Shown piece after piece: positions 9,125 through 17,963 of a stretch of DNA of 44,896 nucleotides (position 1 is its first letter; the number at the start of each line of letters is the position of its first letter). The position numbers and the translations under genes are program-made. The stretch covers positions 1-44,896 of the forward strand of contig JAXHVB010000039.1 in NCBI GenBank assembly GCA_034189125.1. Direction: 5' to 3'. The notes beneath the pieces are model-generated. The model saw only the letters and a program-made list of their open reading frames with translations. It was not told the DNA's origin and made no database searches. This DNA comes from UBA5862 sp002408105 (GTDB lineage: Bacteria > Pseudomonadota > Gammaproteobacteria > Pseudomonadales > UBA5862).

Positions 9125-10117
9125 ATGCGTTTGCTGGTAACTGGAGGCGCCGGATACATCGGCAGCCATGTCACACGGCAACTGGTTGAAGCGGGTCACC
9201 AGGTGGTGGTGCTGGATAACCTTTCCACAGGTTTTCGTCAAGCGGTTCTCGGCGTCGAACTGGTGGTTGGGGACCTCGCGGACGTGGACTTGCTGGATGG
9301 TCTTTTCGCCAAGCATGGGTTCGATGCTGCGCTGCACTTTGCGGCCTTCATCGTGGTGCCTGAATCGGTAGAGGAGCCCATCAAGTACTTTCGCAACAAC
9401 ACCCAGAATGTGCTCAACCTGCTGGAGGTGGGTGCGCGCCACCGGCTTGGCAAGATGGTCTTTTCCTCCACGGCGGCCGTATACGGTGAGCCGGATTGTG
9501 CTGGAGGGTTGATCAGCGAGGCGCAACCGTTGAATCCGATCAATCCCTATGGCGCTTCCAAAATGATGAGCGAGCGCATGATTCAGGATGTGGCCGCTGC
9601 AACCGATTTGGACTGCGTCATCCTGCGGTACTTCAATGTGGCCGGTGCCGACCCCGGTGGTCGCATCGGGCAATCCACCCCGAACGCCACCCATCTGATC
9701 AAAGTGGCCGCCCAGGCGGCCCTTGGGATGCGTTCTCAGTTGCAGGTGTTCGGCACCGACTACGCGACGCCGGATGGCACCTGTGTGCGGGACTATATTC
9801 ACGTCGAGGACCTGGCAGCTGCCCATCTTGCCGCCCTCGATCACCTGAATGCAGGAGGTGGTTCTGAGGTGCTCAATTGCGGCTACGGCCACGGCCTGAG
9901 CGTCCGGGAAGTCGTCGAAACCATGCGGACAGTTTCTGGCGTGAACTTTCCAGTCCTGGAGGTGCCGCGTCGGGCGGGCGACCCGCCGGCACTGGTTGCC
10001 GACAATGCCCGCATCCTCGCAACCCTGGATTGGCGTCCGCGTTACGATGACATCGAGACCATTGTCGCGTCTGCACTCAAATGGGAGACGCAGCTGCGCG
10101 ATGGAGTGTGGAGCTAG
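9125..10117 (+). CDS. galE: UDP-glucose 4-epimerase GalE
   Basis: GalE interconverts UDP-glucose and UDP-galactose through a 4-keto intermediate on bound NAD+. The 330-residue short-chain dehydrogenase-like protein has the Rossmann motif GGAGYIGSH at residues 7-15, the substrate serine region VFSSTAAVYG, and the catalytic Y142xxxK146 in NPYGASK. I use ATG 9125, which has AAGGAGA just upstream, rather than the in-frame GTG at 9107. It is followed in the same direction by galU (85-base gap) and a phosphomannomutase gene. This fits a small operon supplying UDP-sugars and mannose phosphates for lipopolysaccharide or exopolysaccharide. Confidence 0.95.
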   Translation: MRLLVTGGAGYIGSHVTRQLVEAGHQVVVLDNLSTGFRQAVLGVELVVGDLADVDLLDGLFAKHGFDAALHFAAFIVVPESVEEPIKYFRNNTQNVLNLLEVGARHRLGKMVFSSTAAVYGEPDCAGGLISEAQPLNPINPYGASKMMSERMIQDVAAATDLDCVILRYFNVAGADPGGRIGQSTPNATHLIKVAAQAALGMRSQLQVFGTDYATPDGTCVRDYIHVEDLAAAHLAALDHLNAGGGSEVLNCGYGHGLSVREVVETMRTVSGVNFPVLEVPRRAGDPPALVADNARILATLDWRPRYDDIETIVASALKWETQLRDGVWS

Positions 10118-10202
10118 ATTGGTTCGCAATCGTGCAGGTGGCATGTTTAGTGTATGCATCCGCTATGGATCAGTTCGAGTGTTGTTCAGTTAAGGAAATC
10201 CT

Positions 10203-11039
10203 ATGATTCGTAAATGTCTGTATCCCGTCGCCGGCTATGGCACACGCTTTCTTCCAGCGACCAAGGCCATGCCAAAAGAAATGTTGCCCGTGGTGAACAA
10301 ACCACTGGTGCAGTACGGGGTTGAGGAAGCCATGCAGGCGGGCATTACGGAAATGGCCTTCGTGACTGGGCGCACCAAACGTTCCATTGAGGACCATTTC
10401 GATCGCAGTTACGAGTTGGAGCACCAAATCGAAGGAAGCGGCAAAGAGGCGTACCTCGAAGGCATCCGCAACATCATTGACCACTGCACGTTTTCATACA
10501 CCCGCCAGATTGCGATGAAGGGACTCGGACACGCCATTCTCACCGGACGCACGCTCATCGGTGACCAGCCCTTTGCCGTTATCCTCTCCGATGACTTGTG
10601 CATCAACGATGGCGATGCGGTGCTGACCCAAATGGTGCAACTCTACAAGCAGTTTCGCTGCAGCATCGTGGCCATTGAGGAGGTGCCGGCTGATCAGACC
10701 CACAAATACGGCGTGATTGCTGGGGAGCCGATGAAAGAAGGGCTTTGGCGCATTACCGACATGGTTGAAAAACCAAAGCCAGCCGATGCGCCAAGCAACC
10801 TCGCGATCATCGGGCGCTACATCCTCACTCCAGACATCTTTGACATCATCGAGAGCACACCCGCGGGCAAGAACGGCGAGGTCCAGATCACCGACGCGCT
10901 CCTGACGCAGGCCCAGAAGGGTTGTGTGCTGGGCTACCAGTTCCAGGGCCGGCGGTTCGACTGCGGGAGCGTCGATGGTTTCGTGGATGCGACCAACTAC
11001 GCGTACCAGCACCTGTACAAGAACGGCACCGGCCGGTAA
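10203..11039 (+). CDS. galU: UTP-glucose-1-phosphate uridylyltransferase GalU
   Basis: GalU makes UDP-glucose from UTP and glucose-1-phosphate, the substrate for the neighbouring GalE. The 278-residue protein shows the nucleotidyltransferase N terminus AGYGTRFLPATKAMPKEMLP, the conserved VEEA segment, and the later motifs KYGVI and MVEKPKP. AAGGAAAT precedes the ATG. A promoter within the 85-base gap after galE cannot be excluded. The next gene begins 21 bases downstream and is probably co-transcribed. Length and motifs match the bacterial GalU family (EC 2.7.7.9). Confidence 0.96.
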   Translation: MIRKCLYPVAGYGTRFLPATKAMPKEMLPVVNKPLVQYGVEEAMQAGITEMAFVTGRTKRSIEDHFDRSYELEHQIEGSGKEAYLEGIRNIIDHCTFSYTRQIAMKGLGHAILTGRTLIGDQPFAVILSDDLCINDGDAVLTQMVQLYKQFRCSIVAIEEVPADQTHKYGVIAGEPMKEGLWRITDMVEKPKPADAPSNLAIIGRYILTPDIFDIIESTPAGKNGEVQITDALLTQAQKGCVLGYQFQGRRFDCGSVDGFVDATNYAYQHLYKNGTGR

Positions 11040-11060
11040 AGGGAGGCGACGAGACGAACC

Positions 11061-12431
11061 ATGCCAGCGAAATCAAATACCCTGGAGTGTTTCAAGGCCT
11101 ACGACATTCGTGGTCGCCTGCCTGATCAACTGAACGAAGACATCGCCTATCGCATCGGCGCGGCCTATGCCGCGTTCTTGAAGCCGAGCAAGGTGGTCAT
11201 TGGGCACGACATCCGCCTGTCGAGTCCGGCCATCGCTGCTGCGGTGCAACGCGGGTTGCTGGACGCGGGCGTGGATGTGTACGACATTGGGCAATGTGGC
11301 ACCGAAGAGGTGTACTTTTCTACCTTTGACTATCAAATGGATGGCGGCATCATGGTGACCGCCAGCCACAACCCCAAAGACTACAACGGCATGAAGCTGG
11401 TGCGCGAGTCGGCCAAGCCGATCAGCGGAGACACGGGGCTCAAGGAGATTGAGCGGTTGGCTTTGGCGGGTGATTTTGCACCGGCGAGTGAACCCGGACA
11501 GGTGTACCAACTGGATCACCGCGGGCGGTATCTCCCGCACTTGCTGGAATATGTCGAAGTCGCCTCGCTCCGCCCGCTAAAAATCGTTTCCAATGCGGGA
11601 AACGGAGGCGCGGGAGAGGTGATCGAACGCCTCGCCGCCCTGTTGCCCTTCGAGTTCATCCCGGTGTTTCACGAACCGGATGGCGAGTTTCCCAATGGGG
11701 TGCCAAACCCGCTGTTGGAGGAGAACCGCGGGCCCACGGTCGCAGCGATCCGAGACCACCAGGCGGACCTTGGAATTGCCTGGGATGGTGATTTTGACCG
11801 CTGTTTCCTGTTCGATGAGGCCGGGCGGTTCATCGAGGGTTATTACATCGTGGGGCTGCTCGCCGAAGCCTTTCTGAAAAAGCAGGATCAGCAGAAAATC
11901 GTGCACGACCCGCGCCTCACATGGAACACGATCGACATCGTCGAATCCCTGGGCGGCACAGCAATCCAAAGCAAAACCGGGCACGCGTTCATCAAGGAGC
12001 GAATGCGAAAAGAGGATGCCGTGTACGGTGGAGAGATGAGTGCACATCACTACTTTCGGGATTTTTCCTACTGCGACAGTGGCATGATTCCGTGGTTGTT
12101 GGTCGCAGAATTGATGTGCAAGCGCGGCGTGCCCTTGTCGCAGCTGGTTGATGACCGCATGCGCCTGTTCCCGGTGAGTGGTGAGATCAATCGCCGCCTA
12201 CAAGACCCGGCCACCACCATCGAGGCCATTGAGACCCACTATGCGCGCGATGCGACCGACACCGACCACACCGATGGGCTCAGCATGGCGTTTGAGCAAT
12301 GGCGGTTCAATGTACGCATGTCGAACACCGAGCCTGTTGTACGCCTGAACGTCGAGACCCGGGGTGATCCGGCCCTGTTGGCAGAAAAAACCCGCGAACT
12401 GCTGGGCCGGATTGGCGGAGAGCCTGCCTAG
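11061..12431 (+). CDS. cpsG: Phosphomannomutase (CpsG/ManB type)
   Basis: This enzyme is predicted to convert mannose-6-phosphate to mannose-1-phosphate for GDP-mannose synthesis. It has 456 residues, the length of E. coli CpsG, with the N terminus TLECFKAYDIRGRL, the phosphoserine loop TASHNP (Ser at residue 102), the metal-binding DGDFDR loop and the sugar-phosphate binding SNTEP near the C terminus. Members of the wider alpha-D-phosphohexomutase family also act on glucose phosphates (AlgC, XanA). Because galU is directly upstream, a dual phosphoglucomutase role is possible, but the N terminus is most CpsG-like. The gene converges on pgi with a possible shared terminator between them. Confidence 0.9.
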   Translation: MPAKSNTLECFKAYDIRGRLPDQLNEDIAYRIGAAYAAFLKPSKVVIGHDIRLSSPAIAAAVQRGLLDAGVDVYDIGQCGTEEVYFSTFDYQMDGGIMVTASHNPKDYNGMKLVRESAKPISGDTGLKEIERLALAGDFAPASEPGQVYQLDHRGRYLPHLLEYVEVASLRPLKIVSNAGNGGAGEVIERLAALLPFEFIPVFHEPDGEFPNGVPNPLLEENRGPTVAAIRDHQADLGIAWDGDFDRCFLFDEAGRFIEGYYIVGLLAEAFLKKQDQQKIVHDPRLTWNTIDIVESLGGTAIQSKTGHAFIKERMRKEDAVYGGEMSAHHYFRDFSYCDSGMIPWLLVAELMCKRGVPLSQLVDDRMRLFPVSGEINRRLQDPATTIEAIETHYARDATDTDHTDGLSMAFEQWRFNVRMSNTEPVVRLNVETRGDPALLAEKTRELLGRIGGEPA

Positions 12432-12432
12432 T

Positions 12433-12459
12433 CGGGTTGGGCACCAGCGGCCGAACCCG
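12433..12459. terminator. Possible bidirectional terminator between cpsG and pgi
   Basis: CGGGTT at 12433-12438 pairs with AACCCG at 12454-12459. One mismatch and two further pairs inside extend the stem. It lies between the convergent cpsG and pgi stop codons, where transcripts from both sides should end. There is no T run on either strand. Confidence 0.35.
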
Positions 12460-12479
12460 CATCATCCGGTGCAGAGGAT

Positions 12480-14165
12480 TCAGGCATTGGCGGTGCGGTA
12501 GCTGCGGATGAGCGCAGCGGTCGAAGCGTCGAGTTCTTCAGGCAGGGGGGTGGTTCCGGTCAGCAGCGGGTGGTAGGCATCGCTCAGCGCCTTGCCGAGT
12601 TCAACCCCCCACTGGTCGAAGGCATTGATGTTCCAAATCAGGCTCTGCACGTAGACCTTGTGCTCGTACAGGGCGAGCAAGGCGCCGAGATTTGCTGGGT
12701 CCAGTTGTTGCAGAAGCAAGGTGTTGCTCGGGCGGTTGCCGGGCACCGCGCGGTGTGGCGCCAGCCGTTTGGCCTCCCGAGCCTCGACTCCTGCGTTGCA
12801 CATTTCCGCTTCAGCTTCTTCCAGCGTCTTGCCCCACATCAGCGCACGGCTTTGTGCCAGGCAATTGGCGAACAGGTGGTCCTGGTGGTCATCGACTGCT
12901 GTGATTGGCTGAAGAGCGACAATAAAATCGGCCGGGATCAGCTGGGTGCCCTGGTGCAGCAGTTGGTGGAATGAGTGCTGCCCTATGGTTCCTGGAGTGC
13001 CCCAGATCACGCTGCCGGTGGGGTAATCAATCGGGCCTCCGTCGCGGGTGCAGGACTTGCCATTGCTTTCCATGTCCAGCTGCTGGAGAAAGTCGGGGAG
13101 TTGGCGCAGCCCCTCTGCATAGGGAAGAATCACGTGAGAACGGGCGCCCCACAGGTTTTGGTACCAGACGCCAAGCAGCGCAAGCAGCACGGGTAGGTTT
13201 TCCTCGGGGGCTGCGCTGCGGAAGTGACTGTCCATTGCGCGGGCGCCCGCCAGCAGCGCCTCAAACTGCGCTGGGCCCACAGCGAATAAAATCGGCAGAC
13301 CGATCGCAGACCACAGCGAGTAGCGCCCTCCGACCCAGTCCCACATGGGGAATACCTGCTCCGCTTCAATGCCGAATTCCACGGCCTTGGGTACATTTGC
13401 CGAGACGGCGACAAAATGGCGCGCGATGGCGTCCGCGCGGCCGCCCGCTGCGGCCAGCACCCATTCACGCGCAGCCAGTGCATTTTTGCGTGTCTCCAGC
13501 GTGCCGAACGATTTCGAAGCGACGACGAACAGGGTTTCTTCCGGGTCCAGGTGCTGCGTGGTCTGGAGGAAGTCCTCCCCATCGATGTTGGCGAGAAAGT
13601 GGCATTGAAACCGCCCGTTGTGGAATGGCCGCAAGGCCGCAGTCACCAACCGCGGGCCGAGGTCCGAACCACCGATCCCGATGTTGACGATGTGGCGGAT
13701 GCGGCGGCCGGAAAAACCGCACCGGTCTCCGCGCTCCAGTGATTGGTACAGGCCCAGCAGGCGGGATTGGGTATCATGCACCGCCGACTCGACTTCCAAA
13801 CCAGGCCGGTCCCTGTAGCTGCCCCTCAGTGCGACATGGAGAGCGGGCCGGCTTTCGGTGGCATTGATCGGCGCGCCTTCGAACATTGCCGTGACCGAGG
13901 CTGGCACCTCAGCGGCGTGCCCCAGACCAACCAGCGCATCCATAACCGGTCCATTGATCCAGTTCTTCGAATAATCCAGCGTGATGCCAGCCGCGGACAC
14001 GCAATACCGATCCGCCCTGGTGTGCCCGTCGGGTGCGGCGAACAGTGACCGCAGCGTAGTGCCGGCGTAGCCCTTGGACGCTTCGACGACCCGACGCCAA
14101 GCCTCGGCGAGTTGGGTGTCGTCTGGGTGTGGGATGGATGGAACGGGGGTCTGCGACAGGTTCAT
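12480..14165 (-). CDS. pgi: Glucose-6-phosphate isomerase
   Basis: Pgi interconverts glucose-6-phosphate and fructose-6-phosphate, joining glycolysis and gluconeogenesis to the sugar-nucleotide genes next door. I set the start at ATG 14165 (561 residues, product beginning MNLSQTPVPS) with CAGGA upstream. The open frame continues 105 codons further up, but that extension has no family similarity. Visible motifs are GIGGSDLGP, VASKSFGTLET, WDWVGGRYSLWSAIG, MESNGK, the GQHSFHQLLHQGT loop with the catalytic histidine, and FDQWGVELGK near the C terminus. It is convergent with cpsG and divergent from the DUF1244 gene across a 184-base region in which I could not place a firm promoter. Confidence 0.95.
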   Translation of the reverse strand: MNLSQTPVPSIPHPDDTQLAEAWRRVVEASKGYAGTTLRSLFAAPDGHTRADRYCVSAAGITLDYSKNWINGPVMDALVGLGHAAEVPASVTAMFEGAPINATESRPALHVALRGSYRDRPGLEVESAVHDTQSRLLGLYQSLERGDRCGFSGRRIRHIVNIGIGGSDLGPRLVTAALRPFHNGRFQCHFLANIDGEDFLQTTQHLDPEETLFVVASKSFGTLETRKNALAAREWVLAAAGGRADAIARHFVAVSANVPKAVEFGIEAEQVFPMWDWVGGRYSLWSAIGLPILFAVGPAQFEALLAGARAMDSHFRSAAPEENLPVLLALLGVWYQNLWGARSHVILPYAEGLRQLPDFLQQLDMESNGKSCTRDGGPIDYPTGSVIWGTPGTIGQHSFHQLLHQGTQLIPADFIVALQPITAVDDHQDHLFANCLAQSRALMWGKTLEEAEAEMCNAGVEAREAKRLAPHRAVPGNRPSNTLLLQQLDPANLGALLALYEHKVYVQSLIWNINAFDQWGVELGKALSDAYHPLLTGTTPLPEELDASTAALIRSYRTANA

Positions 14166-14349
14166 ACTGGAGTCCTGTTCAGGCAATCTGTGGCATGTGG
14201 AAAGGCCTTGCTCGGTCCTTGGTATCATCGTCGGAGTCGTGCCGGCCCGCAAGTCCGGGGCGCTCGGCTGCTCCGTGTGTCTCCTCTGATGGGAACTCGG
14301 GGTCGGGTATTGAGATAGATTGAATTGCAATGAATCGGAGGGAGACTCG

Positions 14350-14601
14350 ATGTCGGGTGCAGACACACAGACACAGATTGAGGCAGCAGTACTGCGGCGG
14401 TTGCTTGGGCATCTGCGGGAGCACACCGAGGTGCAGAACATCGACCTGATGAATCTCGCTGGGTTTTGCCGCAACTGCATAGCAAAGTGGTGGGTCGAGG
14501 AGGCGGAGCGCCACGGTACTCCTTTGGAATACGAAAGCGCCCGCGAGCAGGTCTACGGCATGGCGTACCCCGAGTGGAAGCGGCTGTACCAAAAGCCGTG
14601 A
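14350..14601 (+). CDS. DUF1244 family protein
   Basis: This small soluble protein of 83 residues has no known biochemical role. It is recognisable by the family hallmark NIDLMNLAGFCRNC followed by W and, near the C terminus, YGMAYPEWKRLYQ. The two conserved cysteines in FCRNC suggest a metal or redox site, but that is not established. The start at ATG 14350 is preceded by a strong GGAGGGAG ribosome site and is preferred to the upstream in-frame ATG at 14320. It is divergent from pgi and convergent with phoU, with 30 bases between stop codons containing a short AGCGG/CCGCT dyad. No operon partner is evident. Confidence 0.85.
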   Translation: MSGADTQTQIEAAVLRRLLGHLREHTEVQNIDLMNLAGFCRNCIAKWWVEEAERHGTPLEYESAREQVYGMAYPEWKRLYQKP

Positions 14602-14631
14602 ACAGCGGGTGGGCGTGTTCCGCTCGAAGCG

Positions 14632-15402
14632 CTAGGTCTCCTCGGGGGGTTGGTCGGTTGAGGTTTCGGCGTCCGGAGCCTCTGCCATCTGGCCTTCCAA
14701 GGCGCGGGCGTAGCGTTGTTTTTGCTCGAAGCCGATGTGGCGGATGTCGGTTCCATGCACACTGTAGACAATGTACTCGCAGATGTTTTTGGCGTGGTCG
14801 CCAATGCGCTCCAGTGCGCGGGCCGACCACATGGTGTTGAGTACCCGGCGGATGGAGCGAGGGTCTTCCATCATGATGGTCATCAATTGGCGCATAACCG
14901 CGTCGTATTCGCGGTCCACCTCCTTGTCCTCTGCGATGATTTTCAAAGCGGCTTGCGCGTCCATCCGGGCGAAGGCATTGAGGGCATTGTGCAGCATTGA
15001 GCGCACGTGGCCGCTCAGGTGTTTGATCTCGATGAATCGGGTCGCTGGTGGTTCGAGGCGGGCGAGCTCGTAGGAGAGCTTGGCGATCTTCTCGGCTTCG
15101 TCACCAATGCGCTCCAGGTCGGTGATGGTTTTGAGGATGGACACGACCAGGCGCAGGTCGCGGGCTGTCGGTTGGCGTCGAGCGATGAGTTGGGTGCAAG
15201 CGTGGTCAATCTGCACCTCCATGGTGTTGACCTGGATGTCTGCTTCTACGACGCCGTCGGCAAGCAGTGTATTGCTGTCCAGGAGCGCCAGCGCCGCGTC
15301 GCGGATCTGGTCCTCGACGATGCCGCCCATGGCCAACACCTGCGAACGGATGGAATCCAATTCCTGGTCGTACTGTTCACTGATGTGTTCTGGTTTCTCC
15401 AT
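14632..15402 (-). CDS. phoU: Phosphate signalling regulator PhoU
   Basis: PhoU mediates between the PstSCAB transporter and the PhoR kinase, switching off the Pho response when phosphate is plentiful. The 256-residue protein is all-helical with two PhoU repeats. It has the family motifs HISEQYDQELDSIRSQVLAMGG, then RQPTARDLRLV with ERIGDEAEKI in repeat one, and ARALERIGDHAKNICEYI in repeat two. I use ATG 15402; an ATG at 15429, overlapping the pstB stop, would add nine residues and has a slightly better ribosome site. It is the last gene of the minus-strand phoBR-pst block. The C-terminal tail is acidic and proline-rich. Confidence 0.95.
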   Translation of the reverse strand: MEKPEHISEQYDQELDSIRSQVLAMGGIVEDQIRDAALALLDSNTLLADGVVEADIQVNTMEVQIDHACTQLIARRQPTARDLRLVVSILKTITDLERIGDEAEKIAKLSYELARLEPPATRFIEIKHLSGHVRSMLHNALNAFARMDAQAALKIIAEDKEVDREYDAVMRQLMTIMMEDPRSIRRVLNTMWSARALERIGDHAKNICEYIVYSVHGTDIRHIGFEQKQRYARALEGQMAEAPDAETSTDQPPEET

Positions 15403-15421
15403 GCTCCGCCCCGTGCGCTCG

Positions 15422-16288
15422 TCAACCATAACGGCCTGTGATGTAGTCTTCGGTTTGTTTGTGACGTGGGTTGGTGAACAGTTGGTCGGTGTTGTCAAAT
15501 TCGACCAGCTCACCCAAGTACATAAACGCAGTGTAGTCCGAGACCCGCGCAGCCTGTTGCATGTTGTGGGTCACGATCAGAATTGTGTAGTCCGCTTTGA
15601 GTTCGTAGATCAACTCTTCGATTTTGAGGGTAGAGATGGGGTCCAACGCGGACGCGGGCTCATCCAACAGAATCACCGACGGCTCGACCGCGACCGCACG
15701 GGCAATCACCAGGCGCTGCTGCTGTCCACCGGATAGACCCATGGCGCTGTCATCCAGGCGGTCTTTGACCTCGTCCCAGAGTGCGGCGCTCTTCAGTGCC
15801 CGTTCCACGCGCTCGTCCAGCTCTCGACGCGGTTGGGGACCTTTGAGCCGCAAACCGTACGCGACGTTTTCGTAGATCGATTTCGGAAAGGGGTTGGGTT
15901 TTTGGAACACCATACCGACGTGGCGTCGCAGGCTTGCGACGTCGACACTGGGCGCATGGATGTCTGCGCCGTCGAGCAAAATATGCCCCTCGATGCGGAC
16001 GCCGTCGACCAGGTCGTTCATCCGGTTGAAGCAGCGCAGCAGCGTCGACTTTCCGCAGCCACTGGGGCCGATGAACGCAGTGACCTTGCGCTCTGGAATC
16101 TGCATGTTGATGTCGTGCAGGGCCTGCTTGTCACCGTAGTAGAGGTTGAGGTTCTTCACCTCTAGGCACACCGGTGTGTCGCGCCGCTCTGTTTGGTTCT
16201 GGGCTGCGGTGGGTGGGCGAGGCACAGCCACTGAAACAGGGGTGGTGTTTTTTGCCTCGCCCGGTTGGATGTCAGTTTTCGAGCGCAC
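15422..16288 (-). CDS. pstB: Phosphate ABC transporter ATP-binding protein PstB
   Basis: PstB is the ATPase that powers high-affinity phosphate uptake through PstC and PstA. In 288 residues I see Walker A GPSGCGKST at residues 74-82, the Q loop VFQKPNPFP typical of PstB, the signature LSGGQQQR, Walker B VILLDEPASALDP and the switch histidine in VTHNMQQA. A hydrophilic N-terminal extension of about 38 residues precedes the nucleotide-binding domain, longer than in E. coli PstB. The start overlaps the end of pstA by 17 bases, indicating coupled translation. phoU starts 19 bases after its stop codon. Confidence 0.97.
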   Translation of the reverse strand: MRSKTDIQPGEAKNTTPVSVAVPRPPTAAQNQTERRDTPVCLEVKNLNLYYGDKQALHDINMQIPERKVTAFIGPSGCGKSTLLRCFNRMNDLVDGVRIEGHILLDGADIHAPSVDVASLRRHVGMVFQKPNPFPKSIYENVAYGLRLKGPQPRRELDERVERALKSAALWDEVKDRLDDSAMGLSGGQQQRLVIARAVAVEPSVILLDEPASALDPISTLKIEELIYELKADYTILIVTHNMQQAARVSDYTAFMYLGELVEFDNTDQLFTNPRHKQTEDYITGRYG

Positions 16289-17948
16289 GGTACTTCTCCC
16301 GCAGGTGATTTCTCATCAAGATGACGGTGAGGTTCAGCACGATGATCACAGCGACCAGGAGAAACGCCGTGGCATAGACGAGTGGCCTGGCTGCTTCAAC
16401 GTTGGGGCTTTGAAACCCAACATCGTAAATGTGAAATCCCAGGTGCATGAATTTTCGGTCAAGGTGCAAATACGGGAAATTGCCATCAAAAGGCAATTCC
16501 GGTGCCAGCTTGACCACGCCGACCAGCATCAGCGGGGCAACTTCGCCGGCAGCGCGCGCAATTGCGAGAATCACCCCGGTCATGATCGATGGACTCGCCA
16601 TGGGCAGCACGACCTTCCAGAGGGTTTCAAACTTGGTTGCTCCGAGTGCCAGGCTGCCCTCGCGCACTGCGCGAGGAATCCGGCTCAGGCCTTCCTCGGT
16701 CGATACGATGACCACCGGAACGGTCAAGATGGCCAGCGTCATCGAGGCCCATAGGATGCCCGGCGTGCCGAAGGTGGGTGCCGGCAAGGCTTCTGGAAAC
16801 AACGCCTCGTCGACGGTTCCACCGATCAAGTAGACGAAAAAGCCCAGCCCGAAGACACCGTATACGATTGAGGGCACACCCGCCAGGTTGTTCACGGCGA
16901 TTCGGATCAGCCGAATGACAGCGCCCTGACGCGCGTATTCGCGCAGATAGACCGCTGCAATCACGCCAAAGGGCGTGACCATAACGGACATCAGCAACAC
17001 CATCATCACGGTGCCAAAGATGGCTGGGAAGACTCCCCCTTCGGTGTTGGCTTCGCGTGGTTCGGTGGATACAAACGTCCAGATGTTGTGGAAGTAGCGT
17101 CCCAATTTCTCGATGGTGCTCAGTGCGTTTGGCTGGGTGGCTTCGACCACATGAGACAGCGGCACACGCACCCCCTCCGAGTGCGCTGTGTCCATCAGGA
17201 TGATGTCGCGGTCTATGGCCGCGTACAATGCATTCAGTTCCTGCTGAAGTACTGCATACTCATCGGCCAGCTGTTGTTCCCGCAGCTCGATATCGGCCAG
17301 TGCCTCCGGGGTTGCTTTGTCTTTCAACTCCAGACTTCGGCGCTCCAGCCGCAACCCCTCGAGTTGGTGGTTGATGCGCCCGATTGCGCCCCGCTGCAAC
17401 TCCCGCGCCTGCTCACGCAGCGTCTTGACCCGATCAATCCGTGGCTGCAGTGCTGCCCACGCGGCTGCGCCCTCCGCCACCAGCCTCCCCTCCTCCAACA
17501 CGGCAGACAGGGTGCCGTAGAAGTCGCCCCACTCGGTGCGCTCGACGCGGACCAATTCGGTTGGGGTGGAAATCGACTCGATTTGGTGGTGATTGAGCCA
17601 GCGGAAGTCCGCGGGTAAGCGGTCTCGGTTGCCCACCTTGACGAGCCAGCGCTCGATTGATTCGAGCCCGGTGGGAGCGGGGGTCCCCGCGGATTCTGCA
17701 AAGCGCTCAGGTGTAACCTCTTCCGTACCGGCGAGCTGTCCAATCACAACCTCGGTGGTCTCGACTGAGGTGCGGTAGGTGATCTGCAGAATGTCCTGGG
17801 GCCAAAAGTGAGCCAAGCCCCGCGCCGCGATCAAGGCCAGCAGCCCCACGACCACCACCAGACTGATGGCCACCGCACCCGCGTTCAGCCAAATCCAAGG
17901 TGCGCCACTGCGCCACCAAGTGCGAAAATTGCCTTGCTCTGGACTCAT
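16272..17948 (-). CDS. pstA: Phosphate ABC transporter permease PstA, long form with coiled-coil insert
   Basis: PstA is one of the two membrane permeases of the phosphate transporter. At 558 residues it is almost twice the E. coli length. After a first membrane helix (about residues 15-40) there is a large, probably periplasmic, domain to about residue 290. Its middle part (about residues 170-245) is charged, heptad-like and very likely a coiled coil. The rest is a normal permease core with about five helices and the ATPase-coupling loop EGSLALGATKFETLWKVVLP. Long PstA proteins are known from pseudomonads. The gene follows pstC after 15 bases and overlaps pstB by 17 bases. Confidence 0.93.
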   Translation of the reverse strand: MSPEQGNFRTWWRSGAPWIWLNAGAVAISLVVVVGLLALIAARGLAHFWPQDILQITYRTSVETTEVVIGQLAGTEEVTPERFAESAGTPAPTGLESIERWLVKVGNRDRLPADFRWLNHHQIESISTPTELVRVERTEWGDFYGTLSAVLEEGRLVAEGAAAWAALQPRIDRVKTLREQARELQRGAIGRINHQLEGLRLERRSLELKDKATPEALADIELREQQLADEYAVLQQELNALYAAIDRDIILMDTAHSEGVRVPLSHVVEATQPNALSTIEKLGRYFHNIWTFVSTEPREANTEGGVFPAIFGTVMMVLLMSVMVTPFGVIAAVYLREYARQGAVIRLIRIAVNNLAGVPSIVYGVFGLGFFVYLIGGTVDEALFPEALPAPTFGTPGILWASMTLAILTVPVVIVSTEEGLSRIPRAVREGSLALGATKFETLWKVVLPMASPSIMTGVILAIARAAGEVAPLMLVGVVKLAPELPFDGNFPYLHLDRKFMHLGFHIYDVGFQSPNVEAARPLVYATAFLLVAVIIVLNLTVILMRNHLREKYRALEN

Positions 17949-17963
17949 GGAAGCTGTAGGGCC

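Noticed and set aside
9104..10159. 351-codon open frame on the minus strand
   Set aside because: Antisense to galE over its full length with no domain of its own.
14166..14480. 105-codon N-terminal extension of pgi
   Set aside because: Pgi similarity begins at MNLSQTPVPS; the extension overlaps the start of the DUF1244 gene and has no similarity.
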